From: Bacteroidota bacterium
GTDB taxonomy: Bacteria > Bacteroidota > Bacteroidia > Bacteroidales > Bacteroidaceae
NCBI GenBank assembly: GCA_023426145.1
Contig: JAFABG010000004.1
Coordinates: forward strand, 10,983 to 74,982
Direction of reading: 5' to 3'
Length of the DNA stretch: 64,000 nt
Shown: one piece after another, positions 48,580 to 58,203 of the stretch
How positions within the stretch are numbered: position 1 is the stretch's first letter
How the letters are laid out: every line of letters begins with the position of its first letter
The notes under the pieces: generated by a model
What the model was told of the DNA's origin: nothing
Database searches by the model: none
Seen by the model: only the letters and a program-made list of their open reading frames with translations
Program-made: the position numbers and the translations under genes

Positions 48580-51555
48580 TTAGAAATTAAAACCAACGTT
48601 GAGAGAGAAGGTACGGGGACGTGGGTAGAAAGAATTGTCTACTCCATTGGGCACTTCAGGATCTACTCCGCTGTATTTGGTAATGCAGAACACATTCTGC
48701 ACCATAGCGCTAACGTTCAGGTTACACCCTTTACAGATGGCTCCGAAATTATAGTTTAGCGACAAATTATCCATTTTCAAGAAAGACGCATTTTCTACAT
48801 AGTAATCAGATAAATACTGACGTTTCTGGAATCCGGTCTTTAAATAACTTGTTGATAGATTATTTAGCTGATAAGAAGTATAACTCACCGTTTCCCATGC
48901 TCCAGTGTTCATAGCCATTGCGTTGTAAACATAGTTACCGATATTGGCGCGAAGGCTTGTACTCAACGTCCACTTCTTCCATCTGAGCGATGTGCTGAAA
49001 CCTAAAATGTAATCAGGAGAAGGAGAATGATAACGATACAGATCTTCCGTATTAATTTGCCCATCGTTGTTCACATCTACATAAGCACCTTCTACCGGTT
49101 TACCTGTATTTTCATCGTATAGTTGATGATAAACATAGAACATATAGGGGGCATATCCTTCACTTAAGGTTTGCACTTGATAACTATCGATATAAGGGCC
49201 TACAGAGGTATTCGTTGCAGCAGCTCCGGCCACTAAAGATAAGTTTTTCACTTTCATCTTTTGCCAAGTCATGTTGAAGCTTACATCCCAATTCCATTCT
49301 TTCGTTTGTATAGGAGTAGCATTCAAACTTAGTTCCAGTCCTTGGCTGTTCACATTTCCTACGTTAGTAGTGATGTTGCGGTTGAAAGTAGTTCCCGCAG
49401 CAGCAGGCACGGTTGCAATTAAGTCTTCTGTTTTTCGAGTATAATAATCGACGCTACCAGTGATACGGTCTTTAAGAAGTCCGAAGTCAAACCCAATGTT
49501 CCAAGAAGTGGTGGTTTCCCATTTTAGATCTGATACGTAAGAACTAGGACGGTAGGTATAAATGTAATCATTGCCCATGATGCCTTGAGCTCCGTTTTGG
49601 CTAATGGTGTAAATGGGAAGATAATTATAGTTACCGATACCATCTTGCTGTCCTGTAACACCGTAGCTGGCACGAATTTTGAGATTGCTCAGTACTTCGT
49701 TATTTTTCAGGAATGATTCTTCGGTCACTCTCCAACCTAAAGCTACTGATGGGAAAGTTCCCCAACGCACATTTTTAGCAAATCGGGAAGTGGCATCTCT
49801 ACGTAGCGTAGCAGTTAACATATATCGAGAATCGAAGGCATAATTCAAACGGCCATAGTAGGAGAGAAGCACATGGCGCTCGTCTGTTGCTTTGGACGTT
49901 TTTTGTATTTCTCCAAGCGTGTTCATTTCACTATACAAGGGCGTGGTAGCTTTCCAGTATTGGTAATCGTAACCAGCCGTTACGTCGAAACTACTATTGA
50001 GAGGCTCTACGAGTTTATTGTAGTTGGCATATAAGGTCAATAAGCGGTTTTCTTTCTTTTGTGGACCATAGGTATAGTCTAAGCCAGAAGTGGTGTAATT
50101 CTGTGCAGCTTCGGCGGGGACATACACACTTCCTTTGCCTTGCGCGTAGTCGTAGCCTAATGTGGCATGTATCTTAAGCTCAGGAATGAAATGTACACGA
50201 TAGTCTGCATCAATGTTTCCAATAAAACGTCTAACATTACTTTTTGAATGGTTCTGTTCGATCAGTCCTACTGGGTTCTTTACTGCACCATTTGCTGGAG
50301 CACCGGTGTTATCTATGGCTTCATTATACCCACCAAATGTGTCGAGCCCAGAATAAACGGGTATCGTTGGATTCATGGTTGAGGCGGCCCAGATCGCATT
50401 GTTGTTACCAAAGGTATTGTCGTTGACCGATCCTTTGGCATTTATGTTCAGCTTTAAATGATCTTTAAAAAATGAAGGGTTCAGCGTTACGCTGGCCGTG
50501 TATCTTTTGGCATTGTCGGTGCGCAATAGTCCGCTTTGGTTGTAATAACCTACGGAAACGCGGAGCGGCCAGTTCGGAGCAATTTTACCAGTCAGGCTTA
50601 AATTATTGTCGGTGCCAAATGCATCTTGGTAGATATGATCATTCCAATTTGTTTGAAGTCCGCCTAATAATGTTTGCTGTGCAGCAGTCCCTTCGCTCTG
50701 AATGGTATTGATAAACTGGTTGTTGCTCATCATATCCGCCAGCTTTGTTCGTGTTTGGATCGAATTGGTGCTGCTAAAGGTGAACTTTAGTTTATCCGAA
50801 CTTCCCTTTTTAGTGGTGATCAGGATGACACCGTTAGAAGCTCGAGAACCATATATGGCAGTGGAAGAAGCATCTTTCAGGATGGTCATGCTTTCGATGT
50901 CGTTCGGATTGATGAGGCTTAAAAAGTTACCATCGTTTCCACTTATACCGCCTTGTTCCAAAGGAACACCGTCTAATACAATCAACGGATCGTTGCTAGC
51001 ATTCAGCGAAGCACCTCCACGAACACGAATGGTACTTCCGGAAGTAGGAGAACCACTATTGGACATGATTTGTACACCTGATATTTTTCCGTTGATCAAC
51101 TGTTCGGGAGAACTAACTAAGCCCAAATTGAAGTCTTTGCTGCTCACATTCGTTACCGAACCTGTCAGGTCACTTTTACGCTGTGTACCGTATCCAATAA
51201 CGACCACATCGTTTAATACTTGTGAGTCACTTTTCAACTGAACATTCAAGATGTTGCTGCCGGTGGGAATCATTACTACTTTAGTTTCATACCCAACGTA
51301 AGAGAATTGAAGTTCTTTCGCTCCCTTGGGCACATTTAATGTATAATTTCCGTCGAAGTCTGTCACTGTTCCGGTTGATGTTCCTACGATAAGAATACTT
51401 ACTCCGATCATCGGCTCTTTGTTCTCATCGATCACTTGCCCGGTGAATTTCTTGCCCGCTTGTTGAGCAAAGGCAGGAATGGCGCCTGCTAAGAATGCTG
51501 TACACAACAGGAACAGCACAGCCAGATGGCGTAGATTTAAGATGTTACTATTCAT
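48580..51555 (-). CDS. SusC/RagA-family TonB-linked outer-membrane transporter
   Basis: 991 residues from ATG 51555, which opens the signal peptide (MNSNILNLRHLAVLFLLCTA, cleaved after AFAQ). The longer frame to 51723 would run through the repeat array and I reject it. Domains: CarboxypepD_reg-like (GQVIDENKEPMIGVSI), TonB box/plug (VVVIGYGTQRKSDLTGSVTN, VRGGASLNASNDPLIVLDG), then a 22-strand barrel ending in the canonical RPRTFSLNVGFNF. No STN domain, so regulation is through the linked HTCS-like protein and not a sigma/anti-sigma. It imports galacto-oligosaccharides. Confidence 0.95.
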   Translation of the reverse strand: MNSNILNLRHLAVLFLLCTAFLAGAIPAFAQQAGKKFTGQVIDENKEPMIGVSILIVGTSTGTVTDFDGNYTLNVPKGAKELQFSYVGYETKVVMIPTGSNILNVQLKSDSQVLNDVVVIGYGTQRKSDLTGSVTNVSSKDFNLGLVSSPEQLINGKISGVQIMSNSGSPTSGSTIRVRGGASLNASNDPLIVLDGVPLEQGGISGNDGNFLSLINPNDIESMTILKDASSTAIYGSRASNGVILITTKKGSSDKLKFTFSSTNSIQTRTKLADMMSNNQFINTIQSEGTAAQQTLLGGLQTNWNDHIYQDAFGTDNNLSLTGKIAPNWPLRVSVGYYNQSGLLRTDNAKRYTASVTLNPSFFKDHLKLNINAKGSVNDNTFGNNNAIWAASTMNPTIPVYSGLDTFGGYNEAIDNTGAPANGAVKNPVGLIEQNHSKSNVRRFIGNIDADYRVHFIPELKIHATLGYDYAQGKGSVYVPAEAAQNYTTSGLDYTYGPQKKENRLLTLYANYNKLVEPLNSSFDVTAGYDYQYWKATTPLYSEMNTLGEIQKTSKATDERHVLLSYYGRLNYAFDSRYMLTATLRRDATSRFAKNVRWGTFPSVALGWRVTEESFLKNNEVLSNLKIRASYGVTGQQDGIGNYNYLPIYTISQNGAQGIMGNDYIYTYRPSSYVSDLKWETTTSWNIGFDFGLLKDRITGSVDYYTRKTEDLIATVPAAAGTTFNRNITTNVGNVNSQGLELSLNATPIQTKEWNWDVSFNMTWQKMKVKNLSLVAGAAATNTSVGPYIDSYQVQTLSEGYAPYMFYVYHQLYDENTGKPVEGAYVDVNNDGQINTEDLYRYHSPSPDYILGFSTSLRWKKWTLSTSLRANIGNYVYNAMAMNTGAWETVSYTSYQLNNLSTSYLKTGFQKRQYLSDYYVENASFLKMDNLSLNYNFGAICKGCNLNVSAMVQNVFCITKYSGVDPEVPNGVDNSFYPRPRTFSLNVGFNF

Positions 51556-51638
51556 AATTACTGTGTTATTGATAATAGATTTATTATAAGAAATATTGGT
51601 TATTAGTATGGTATGCATCAAAGATGCTTTGCTATCCT

Positions 51639-51726
51639 TTTGCCAATACGTTGGCAAAGGTGTGCCAAAGTATTGGCAAGGCTGTGCCACTAGCTTGGCA
51701 CTGTTGTGCCAAAGGCATGGCAAAGA
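51639..51726. repeat. Four-unit palindromic array with exact 22-bp period upstream of susC
   Basis: TGCCA occurs at 51641, 51663, 51685 and 51707 and its complement TGGCA at 51652, 51674, 51696 and 51718. Each series has exact 22-nt steps and the two are offset by 11 nt, so eight half-sites face alternately on one helix side. The first unit is a perfect dyad, TTGCCAA-TACG-TTGGCAA. It lies about 90-170 bp before the susC ATG. A near -7 box (CATCTTTG, minus strand 51619-51626) is downstream of it, so it sits where a transcription activator would bind. Confidence 0.8.
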
Positions 51727-51781
51727 GATAAACGGGCATTGTCTACTGAGTGTTCGCAGTCAATAGATCTTTTTCCTTAGG

Positions 51782-54412
51782 TTATTCTAGCCAGATGTCT
51801 CCAAGTTCAATCTCAGTCACCTCTTTAGGATCTCCAGGCATTGATATCTCGAACTTCTCTATCTTTTCGCTACTAAAAGGTATTTCCAATTGTGGGTGGA
51901 AGTACTGCTTCAAAAAGGTAGGGTAGGGCACAGGAAGCAAAGCTGTATCCGTTTGACGTAAACGATCAAGAGGTATACGTATAATTCCATCAGTTGAAGG
52001 CGTAGGGCAGAGGCTTTTGTAAGTATATCCGTCCGAAGTGATAAATCCGGCACTGACTCCTTGAGGTAGCCCTTTCTCACGGTTTGTTCGTATACATAGC
52101 GTTGTACATTCTTTTATTCTCTTTCGTCTTTCATCTATTTTATCTTTCACCAATGTGCGAAGGAAGTAATGAGGTGTTTCTCCTTTAGGAGTAAATGTAA
52201 ACCTAAGTAGTGGCTTCTCTATGGCTGAAGAATCGATTAAACTGCGTTCAATGTTATTCCATTCCGGCAGGGTATAGGTCTCAAGATGGCTATAGGTATC
52301 GGTTATTGTTACCAGTTGTATCGCACTACCTGGAGCAATAACACGAGTAGTCCAATATGGATTGAACGTGAAATCCCAGTCCAATGGGTTTCCTTTCGTT
52401 CCGGAAGAATCTCCTGTGTCGGAATTTCCTCCGGGGAAAGTACACGTGTTGTCGCCCCGGCAGACGATAATGTTATACCTGAAATACCCCTCTTTAACCT
52501 CCGCGGCAGGGATTGTTGCCTGATAAGTATAGCCGCGTTTATGCTTCATCTTAATTGATGGATTATGATCATTCCAAAAGGAAATTTTATCGGTGTAGAT
52601 AAGTACAGAATCGGGTAGAGATGGACCACTGATTTGTGCACTAATCGTTAGTGCCTGGTTAGCTTCTGCTATACCGACAGGTTTATGCATCACTTTGTAT
52701 TCTTTTGCCCGAGGAGCAGGAGCTGCATATTCACCTAGCTTAATCTTTTTCCACTTTGTATCCGCAGTCCAAAGTTGAGACACCTTAACCTGCTTACGTT
52801 TCAGAAGATATACCCCCGGACGGAGTGAATGAATAACCCCATCCGTCACTTCACTCTCTTTTTTTTCGTCGCTTTGATGTGTTATTTCAGCCGTAGAATG
52901 AAGCGTATTTATGGTGAAGTTACTTCCTAAGTCAGGGATATGCAAAGCCATGTCCCAGCTTCCATAGGCAATGGTTACTACTTCTTTCTTGAGTGACGTT
53001 TTAGCGAACGGATCGTTCACAACGATGGCATCCGGCATCACTTCCAATCTCCACACGCCTGCTTCCAGACGATCGATAAAATAAGCACCGGTACCTTCAT
53101 AATTCACTAACGGAGAACTACCACATCCAGCAATGGAAGTGATTTTAGAACTGTCTTTAGCCTTCGAATGCGTTGAATTTGAATAATAGAATTTCTCTCC
53201 ATCATTTAATTCACTTAAATCTTCTGAATAACTGACGCGAAAACCATCCCCAAACAAGGTGTCTTGCGGATAAACTCCGTAGGATGCTCCTCTTTTAAGC
53301 TTTTGAGCGGCTTCGGCGGCTATTTTTAGGCTAATAGCCTTGTGGGGAGTATAAGCCAGATTTAAATAATGAGTTTGATATTCTGTGTTGGCATAAGCAA
53401 GATCCATAGGATCATAGGCAAATTGAGTGATCCACTGAAATCCGGAAGTACGAAAGGTGCGAACCATTGCCGGGTACATATAAGAGTACATGATGTCTGC
53501 CGGATCAAACTCATAAATCATCCGAGTCTTCTTATCGAATCCTTTCACTTGGTTAGCAAAAGGAATGTCGTAACGGTCTACATAGGGTAAGAAGTTGCCT
53601 TGCTGGGTTTGCCCGGACACCAAGCCAATAGGATACCATTGATAAGTCGTTCCTTGAATAGCTGTATCGTAGAATGCTTCCACTACATACCCATTGTGAC
53701 TCACATTATAGAATATAGGTTTTCGGTTTCCGGTTTTATTGATTGCTGCCAGCATACGGTTAATGTATGACTTAACCTCCTCTTTTGTCCCCGAATGACA
53801 AGGCTCATTATTAATTTCAAATCCAACGATAGCAGGTTCGTCTTTATAAGCCAGTTTCGTGTAGGGATTAGTGTGCTCCACTAAATCGCTGATGTATCTT
53901 TCTTGTGCAGCAATAGCTTCAGGGTTCGAATGTACGCTGCATTTATCATACTTATAAGAAAAGCCCCCAGTGGGTTGATTCCTTTCAGGATAACCATTCC
54001 CAAAGTCCGTTTGTGCAGTGATAACAATATGTATATTGCGTTCTTTTAATTTGGCAATGAGATAATCCAACAGGTCGAGGTGATCGTTTTCTATCAGATT
54101 TCCCTCTCCATCCGTTAACTCTACATCCCAAAGATGAATTCGGTAAGCGTTTACTCCCAGTCTGGATAGGTGATAGACATCGTTGTCGATTGCAGCTTTT
54201 CTATTTGCTCCAATATAGCCTAGCGCACGATAGGCATGAGCAAAAGGTACTGTATAATTTACGCCGAAAAAGGAAGCTTCTTTCTGAGTGTCACTCCAAC
54301 GCATCGCGCCATCGCTATCTATATATATAGTAGGGGTAGCCATCTTGTTCTCTTGAGCTTTGGTAACGATAGCTATAAAACAAATGATGCTGAGTATAAA
54401 TAATCTTCTCAT
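51782..54412 (-). CDS. Clan GH-A glycoside hydrolase, candidate GH147-like beta-galactosidase
   Basis: 876 residues from ATG 54412 (MRRLFILSIICFIAIVTKAQ signal peptide). The N-terminal barrel has the clan GH-A layout: FFGVNYTVPFAHAYRALGYI, LGVNAYRIHLWDVE, acid/base Glu203 in GFEINNEP and nucleophile Glu301 in MIYEFDPAD. C-terminal domains are beta-rich and unassigned. Exo-acting GH147 beta-galactosidases have been reported in Bacteroides galactan loci, and both the size and the location agree; this family assignment is inferred from memory, so treat it as a candidate. It has its own -7 box and is separated from susC by the repeat array. Confidence 0.65.
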   Translation of the reverse strand: MRRLFILSIICFIAIVTKAQENKMATPTIYIDSDGAMRWSDTQKEASFFGVNYTVPFAHAYRALGYIGANRKAAIDNDVYHLSRLGVNAYRIHLWDVELTDGEGNLIENDHLDLLDYLIAKLKERNIHIVITAQTDFGNGYPERNQPTGGFSYKYDKCSVHSNPEAIAAQERYISDLVEHTNPYTKLAYKDEPAIVGFEINNEPCHSGTKEEVKSYINRMLAAINKTGNRKPIFYNVSHNGYVVEAFYDTAIQGTTYQWYPIGLVSGQTQQGNFLPYVDRYDIPFANQVKGFDKKTRMIYEFDPADIMYSYMYPAMVRTFRTSGFQWITQFAYDPMDLAYANTEYQTHYLNLAYTPHKAISLKIAAEAAQKLKRGASYGVYPQDTLFGDGFRVSYSEDLSELNDGEKFYYSNSTHSKAKDSSKITSIAGCGSSPLVNYEGTGAYFIDRLEAGVWRLEVMPDAIVVNDPFAKTSLKKEVVTIAYGSWDMALHIPDLGSNFTINTLHSTAEITHQSDEKKESEVTDGVIHSLRPGVYLLKRKQVKVSQLWTADTKWKKIKLGEYAAPAPRAKEYKVMHKPVGIAEANQALTISAQISGPSLPDSVLIYTDKISFWNDHNPSIKMKHKRGYTYQATIPAAEVKEGYFRYNIIVCRGDNTCTFPGGNSDTGDSSGTKGNPLDWDFTFNPYWTTRVIAPGSAIQLVTITDTYSHLETYTLPEWNNIERSLIDSSAIEKPLLRFTFTPKGETPHYFLRTLVKDKIDERRKRIKECTTLCIRTNREKGLPQGVSAGFITSDGYTYKSLCPTPSTDGIIRIPLDRLRQTDTALLPVPYPTFLKQYFHPQLEIPFSSEKIEKFEISMPGDPKEVTEIELGDIWLE

Positions 54413-54442
54413 ACTATCAAATTTTGCGGTTATTGATAGTGG

Positions 54443-54450
54443 CAAAGATA
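54443..54450 (-). promoter_or_regulatory. -7 promoter element of the clan GH-A gene
   Basis: TATCTTTG on the minus strand matches TAnnTTTG, 30 nt before the ATG. Confidence 0.5.
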
Positions 54451-54532
54451 AATGAGGTGCTAAATAAATGAAAGCACAGATTGGACATATATGGATAAAA
54501 ATAGGACGAATAGGGCTAAAATGCCCTTATAA

Positions 54533-57500
54533 TCATTCATTCAGGTATTGTCGAGGCGTTTTTCCAAACTCTGCTTGGAAACATTTCGAGAAATAAGAAT
54601 GACTAGAGAAGCCTACCATATACATGACTTCAGCAACGGTGAATTTCTTTTGATGGAGCAACATGGCTGCTTTTTTCATTCGGATAGATTTGATATACTC
54701 CACCGGCGACATGCCTGTAAGCTGCTTCACTTTTCTGTAGACTTGTTTGTTACTGATACCCGATAATTCGCCTAATGCATTAACATTAAGATCGGCATCC
54801 GATAGGTGATCTTCTATCAGACGGATAATATTCGAAAGAAACTTTTCATCTTGCGATTCAGCTTCTATTGGTTTTAATGCAGGTAAAGAGTCTATTGTCT
54901 TTTTAGGTTGAGCCACTGGAGTTTCCAGATCTGCTATAATAGCAACCGGAATGCTTAGTCCAATGGAAGTCCCCTTTCCTTCTTCCGAAGTAACTCCATT
55001 AATAAATCCACCATTAAGTTCGGTGTACGTTTTGACTAGGTAAAGGCCAACTCCCGTACCTTCTTTATTGCTGTTGCGCGGAGACTGATAAAAACGTTGG
55101 AATATATAAGGTATGTCTTGTTGAGGGATTCCACAACCAGTGTCGGATACACAAATTTCAAGTATTCCGGTTTCCTCACGATAACAGAGGGAGAGGCGGA
55201 TTTCTCCTCCTTCGGGCGTATATTTCACTGCATTTGAAAGTAGATTATCTAAGATGACACCCAACTTGATGGCATCCATGTCCACGTATATTTTATCTCT
55301 GTTTGCTTCAAAATGAAAACTCAAAGATTTCTTCTCCTCATATACTGAAAATAAACTACGGCTAAATGACACAAGTTCAATGTGTGAACGAATTAACAAT
55401 GAATCATCGTTCTCGTCTATTCGATTATAGTTAAAGACCTGATGGATCAACGAGTTTATCTTCATCGCATTGCGTTGAACCTCCTCAAGGGTTTGTTTCT
55501 CATGCACGCCTTGTGTGCTTGGAAGCAACTGACTCACGGGAGCTATGATTCGGCTCAGAGGTGTTTTTAGTTCATTGGATAAATTGGAGAAGAAAGCCAT
55601 TTTTTGATGTGACTGTTCCAGAATCTTTTCTTTCTCTCTACGTTCCATTCTCAATCTGTTCTTCACATGGAAGAAGTTCAGGATCCACGCTATGAGACTG
55701 ATAAATAGAAGGAGATATATAATTCTAGCCGGCAGGGTGTAATACCAAGGTGGGAGTATATGGATATCTAATGTATACACCTGATCAGAAGGGTGCCCAT
55801 CTTGTTCTACTTTACTAATGATGAGTTGATAATCACCATAATTTAGATTGCTATACGTTATTCGATTGATGTTGGTCTTCAGATAATTCCATTCTTTATC
55901 CATGCCTTCCAAACGATAGACAAACTGATTCCTTTCTTCTAAAGAATAGGGTAAATCGGATAATTCGAAAGATAGATTATTTTGGTTGTGTGTTAATTCT
56001 ATAGAATGTGCATATCGAATATTGGGGATTTTATTATCCTTATGCGGAGATACCAACACGTTATTGATATACAACGCTGTGAGCATAATGGGGCGTTCAA
56101 ACTGAGGCTTTGCTTGAATTTCTGGATGGGATATGCCGAATCCATCAGCCCCTCCTAGATAAATCTGATTCTCTTTTGCATCGTAAAACAAACTAGTGAA
56201 TCGTTTATCCGTTAGGTTCTGTTGCCTGGCTTTCATTGTTCTCCTGTCGACAATCCAGAGTCCGTTGGTTGTAGAGACCCAAATGTGGTCATTCACAGAG
56301 ACCATTGACAGAATTTCGTTATTGCTAAAGCTTTCGAAGTTGATGGTTTGCGCGTTTGTAGTTCTAGGATCAATGCGCATCACTCCCCCGTGAAAACCTA
56401 CCCATAACATGCCGTCTTCATCGCGTAGAAGGTAGTTGGGTGTTTTTTTTCCACTTAGTTCTTCAGTAAAGAGCTTGGTCACTTGTCGTGTGTGCGGATT
56501 GATTTTGTTTAGCCCTTTATTATTATATAATAGTACCCAGACATTTCCATCTGCATCAGGTATGATCTGGTTAATAAACAAACCAGACAAGCCGTTTCGA
56601 ATAGAATAATTTTGTTCAGCTATATATTGTCCAGTCTTTGATTCCATCAGTTTATGTTTATCGACAACAAATATGCCGCCCAGACACGTTGAAATCCATA
56701 AATGTCCGGTGGAGTCCTCAAACATATAATAAGCCCAGTTGGTGTTATACGTTCCCGTACTGTCAACTATATTATAGTGTATGAACTGTCGCGAAGCATA
56801 GTCATAGCGATTTATACTTCCGTCCGTAGCAATCCATAATTGATGCTCCTTGTCTTCAAAAATATGTCGTATCCGATTGTGAGACAATGGATGAGATTTA
56901 TCTCCCATTCTGTACCATGTAGCGTTTTGCTTATTCCCAGTCGGATCTGTGAAGCACAATAAACCGTTAGTTCCCCCAAACCAATAGTAACCTTTTGAAT
57001 CACGGAATAAAGAATAAAACTGATTCCCATCTCCTAGACCGGTGATTTGGGAGATCGGAATAAATTGCATGTTACTATTATATCGGGATTGAGATATTCC
57101 GTAATCGGTGCCTAGCCAGACATTCTGTTCTTGGTCCGTAAATATATTCCAGATAATATTATTTGTCAATGATTGGATATTGCGCGAATCATGTACGATG
57201 TGTTGCAAAGGGGTACTATCATTATGATAGATATACAATCCATTATCCGTTCCTGCTAATAAATCGCCATTACCATCTAGCGCTAAAGATTTAATAGAGT
57301 TGTCGTGGAAAGCTTTTATCTGCATCATTTGTCCTGACGAGGGTGCATACTGGAAAAGATATCCTTCCGTCCCAATCCAGATGCATTGATGTTTTGGGTC
57401 TTCCAGCAAAGAATTTACGAGTAAGTTGTTTTTGTCGTTGTTTACAGGAAGCGATATTTTCTCAAACCTTTCGGAGTGTGAATCATAGCGGCAGAACCCG

Positions 57501-58084
57501 TTATATGTTCCAACATAAATTTGATTATTCGTGGTATGGATGAGTGAATATATGGCATTGTGTGGGAGGTTGCTTAGTTTACTATCAAAGCGCTTCAGTT
57601 TATGAGTCTTAAGCTGGTAGGTATACAACCCGTTTAAAGTACCTAGCCATAAAATGTCGTTTTGGAGTACCATAGTTCGTACATCGGTAGGGAAACTAAT
57701 TCCCAGAGACTCATATTTATCTGTGTTATAATTGTAGACTAAGACACCATTATCCGTACCTATATATAAATAGCTGTCTTTAACAATTACACCGCAATAT
57801 ATGCGAGTATTACTCTGCTCGCCGTAAGTGAAATGCTGCTGAGTGGAGTAGCCGTCATAGCTAAACAAGCCTTTATTAGAGCCAATCCAGATTAGTCCTT
57901 GAGTATCTTGAATAAAGCAACTGACTACAGATGCCTCAGCGCCTAGGTGAATGTTCTCGAAAACCTGATAGTTCGCTTTTTGTCCATATACAATGTTGCT
58001 TTCCGTACAACATGTACAAACAAGAAAAAGTATAATGAGGATTCTTTGGTACATGTAGTTCGGTTTACAAGGTACTAATTTCAT
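54533..58084 (-). CDS. HTCS-like sensor/regulator without receiver domain and without phospho-acceptor His
   Basis: 1183 residues from ATG 58084 (58054 is an alternative start with a tighter signal peptide; the frame runs open to 58282). Order: signal peptide; about 14 beta-propeller Reg_prop repeats (DTQGLIWIGSNKGLFSYDG onward, to about residue 690); a Y_Y_Y domain (HNQNNLSFELSDLPYS); one transmembrane helix (about 780-800); a HisKA-like region; HATPase_c with N-box NLLSNAVKYTPEGG and G-box SDTGCGIP; then a 30-residue linker and an AraC-type HTH (LNVNALGELSGISNKQVYRK, FTVAEVMYMVGFSSHSYFSK). The usual SHELRTP site reads SNELKTP (Asn837), and no receiver domain lies between ATPase and HTH. Confidence 0.88.
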   Translation of the reverse strand: MKLVPCKPNYMYQRILIILFLVCTCCTESNIVYGQKANYQVFENIHLGAEASVVSCFIQDTQGLIWIGSNKGLFSYDGYSTQQHFTYGEQSNTRIYCGVIVKDSYLYIGTDNGVLVYNYNTDKYESLGISFPTDVRTMVLQNDILWLGTLNGLYTYQLKTHKLKRFDSKLSNLPHNAIYSLIHTTNNQIYVGTYNGFCRYDSHSERFEKISLPVNNDKNNLLVNSLLEDPKHQCIWIGTEGYLFQYAPSSGQMMQIKAFHDNSIKSLALDGNGDLLAGTDNGLYIYHNDSTPLQHIVHDSRNIQSLTNNIIWNIFTDQEQNVWLGTDYGISQSRYNSNMQFIPISQITGLGDGNQFYSLFRDSKGYYWFGGTNGLLCFTDPTGNKQNATWYRMGDKSHPLSHNRIRHIFEDKEHQLWIATDGSINRYDYASRQFIHYNIVDSTGTYNTNWAYYMFEDSTGHLWISTCLGGIFVVDKHKLMESKTGQYIAEQNYSIRNGLSGLFINQIIPDADGNVWVLLYNNKGLNKINPHTRQVTKLFTEELSGKKTPNYLLRDEDGMLWVGFHGGVMRIDPRTTNAQTINFESFSNNEILSMVSVNDHIWVSTTNGLWIVDRRTMKARQQNLTDKRFTSLFYDAKENQIYLGGADGFGISHPEIQAKPQFERPIMLTALYINNVLVSPHKDNKIPNIRYAHSIELTHNQNNLSFELSDLPYSLEERNQFVYRLEGMDKEWNYLKTNINRITYSNLNYGDYQLIISKVEQDGHPSDQVYTLDIHILPPWYYTLPARIIYLLLFISLIAWILNFFHVKNRLRMERREKEKILEQSHQKMAFFSNLSNELKTPLSRIIAPVSQLLPSTQGVHEKQTLEEVQRNAMKINSLIHQVFNYNRIDENDDSLLIRSHIELVSFSRSLFSVYEEKKSLSFHFEANRDKIYVDMDAIKLGVILDNLLSNAVKYTPEGGEIRLSLCYREETGILEICVSDTGCGIPQQDIPYIFQRFYQSPRNSNKEGTGVGLYLVKTYTELNGGFINGVTSEEGKGTSIGLSIPVAIIADLETPVAQPKKTIDSLPALKPIEAESQDEKFLSNIIRLIEDHLSDADLNVNALGELSGISNKQVYRKVKQLTGMSPVEYIKSIRMKKAAMLLHQKKFTVAEVMYMVGFSSHSYFSKCFQAEFGKTPRQYLNE

Positions 58085-58116
58085 GTTTAAGGTATAAATA
58101 TTCCTACAGATGATTG

Positions 58117-58124
58117 CAAATGTA
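58117..58124 (-). promoter_or_regulatory. -7 promoter element of the HTCS-like gene
   Basis: TACATTTG on the minus strand matches TAnnTTTG, 32 nt before ATG 58084. No convincing -33 element is visible. Confidence 0.5.
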
Positions 58125-58203
58125 TGAAAAATGTAGCTTACTCTTGTAAATCTGCTTCTCTTTTTGTTCCTTTGCTCTATATTTATAACTAGAATAGTTC
58201 GGA

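Noticed and set aside
48580..51241. Long plus-strand frames opposite susC (for example 50702-51241)
   Set aside because: They are antisense shadows of a strongly conserved coding frame with no family resemblance.
51556..51723. N-terminal extension of SusC through the palindromic array
   Set aside because: The translated stretch is low in protein character and directly encoded by the repeats; a good signal peptide begins at the inner ATG 51555.
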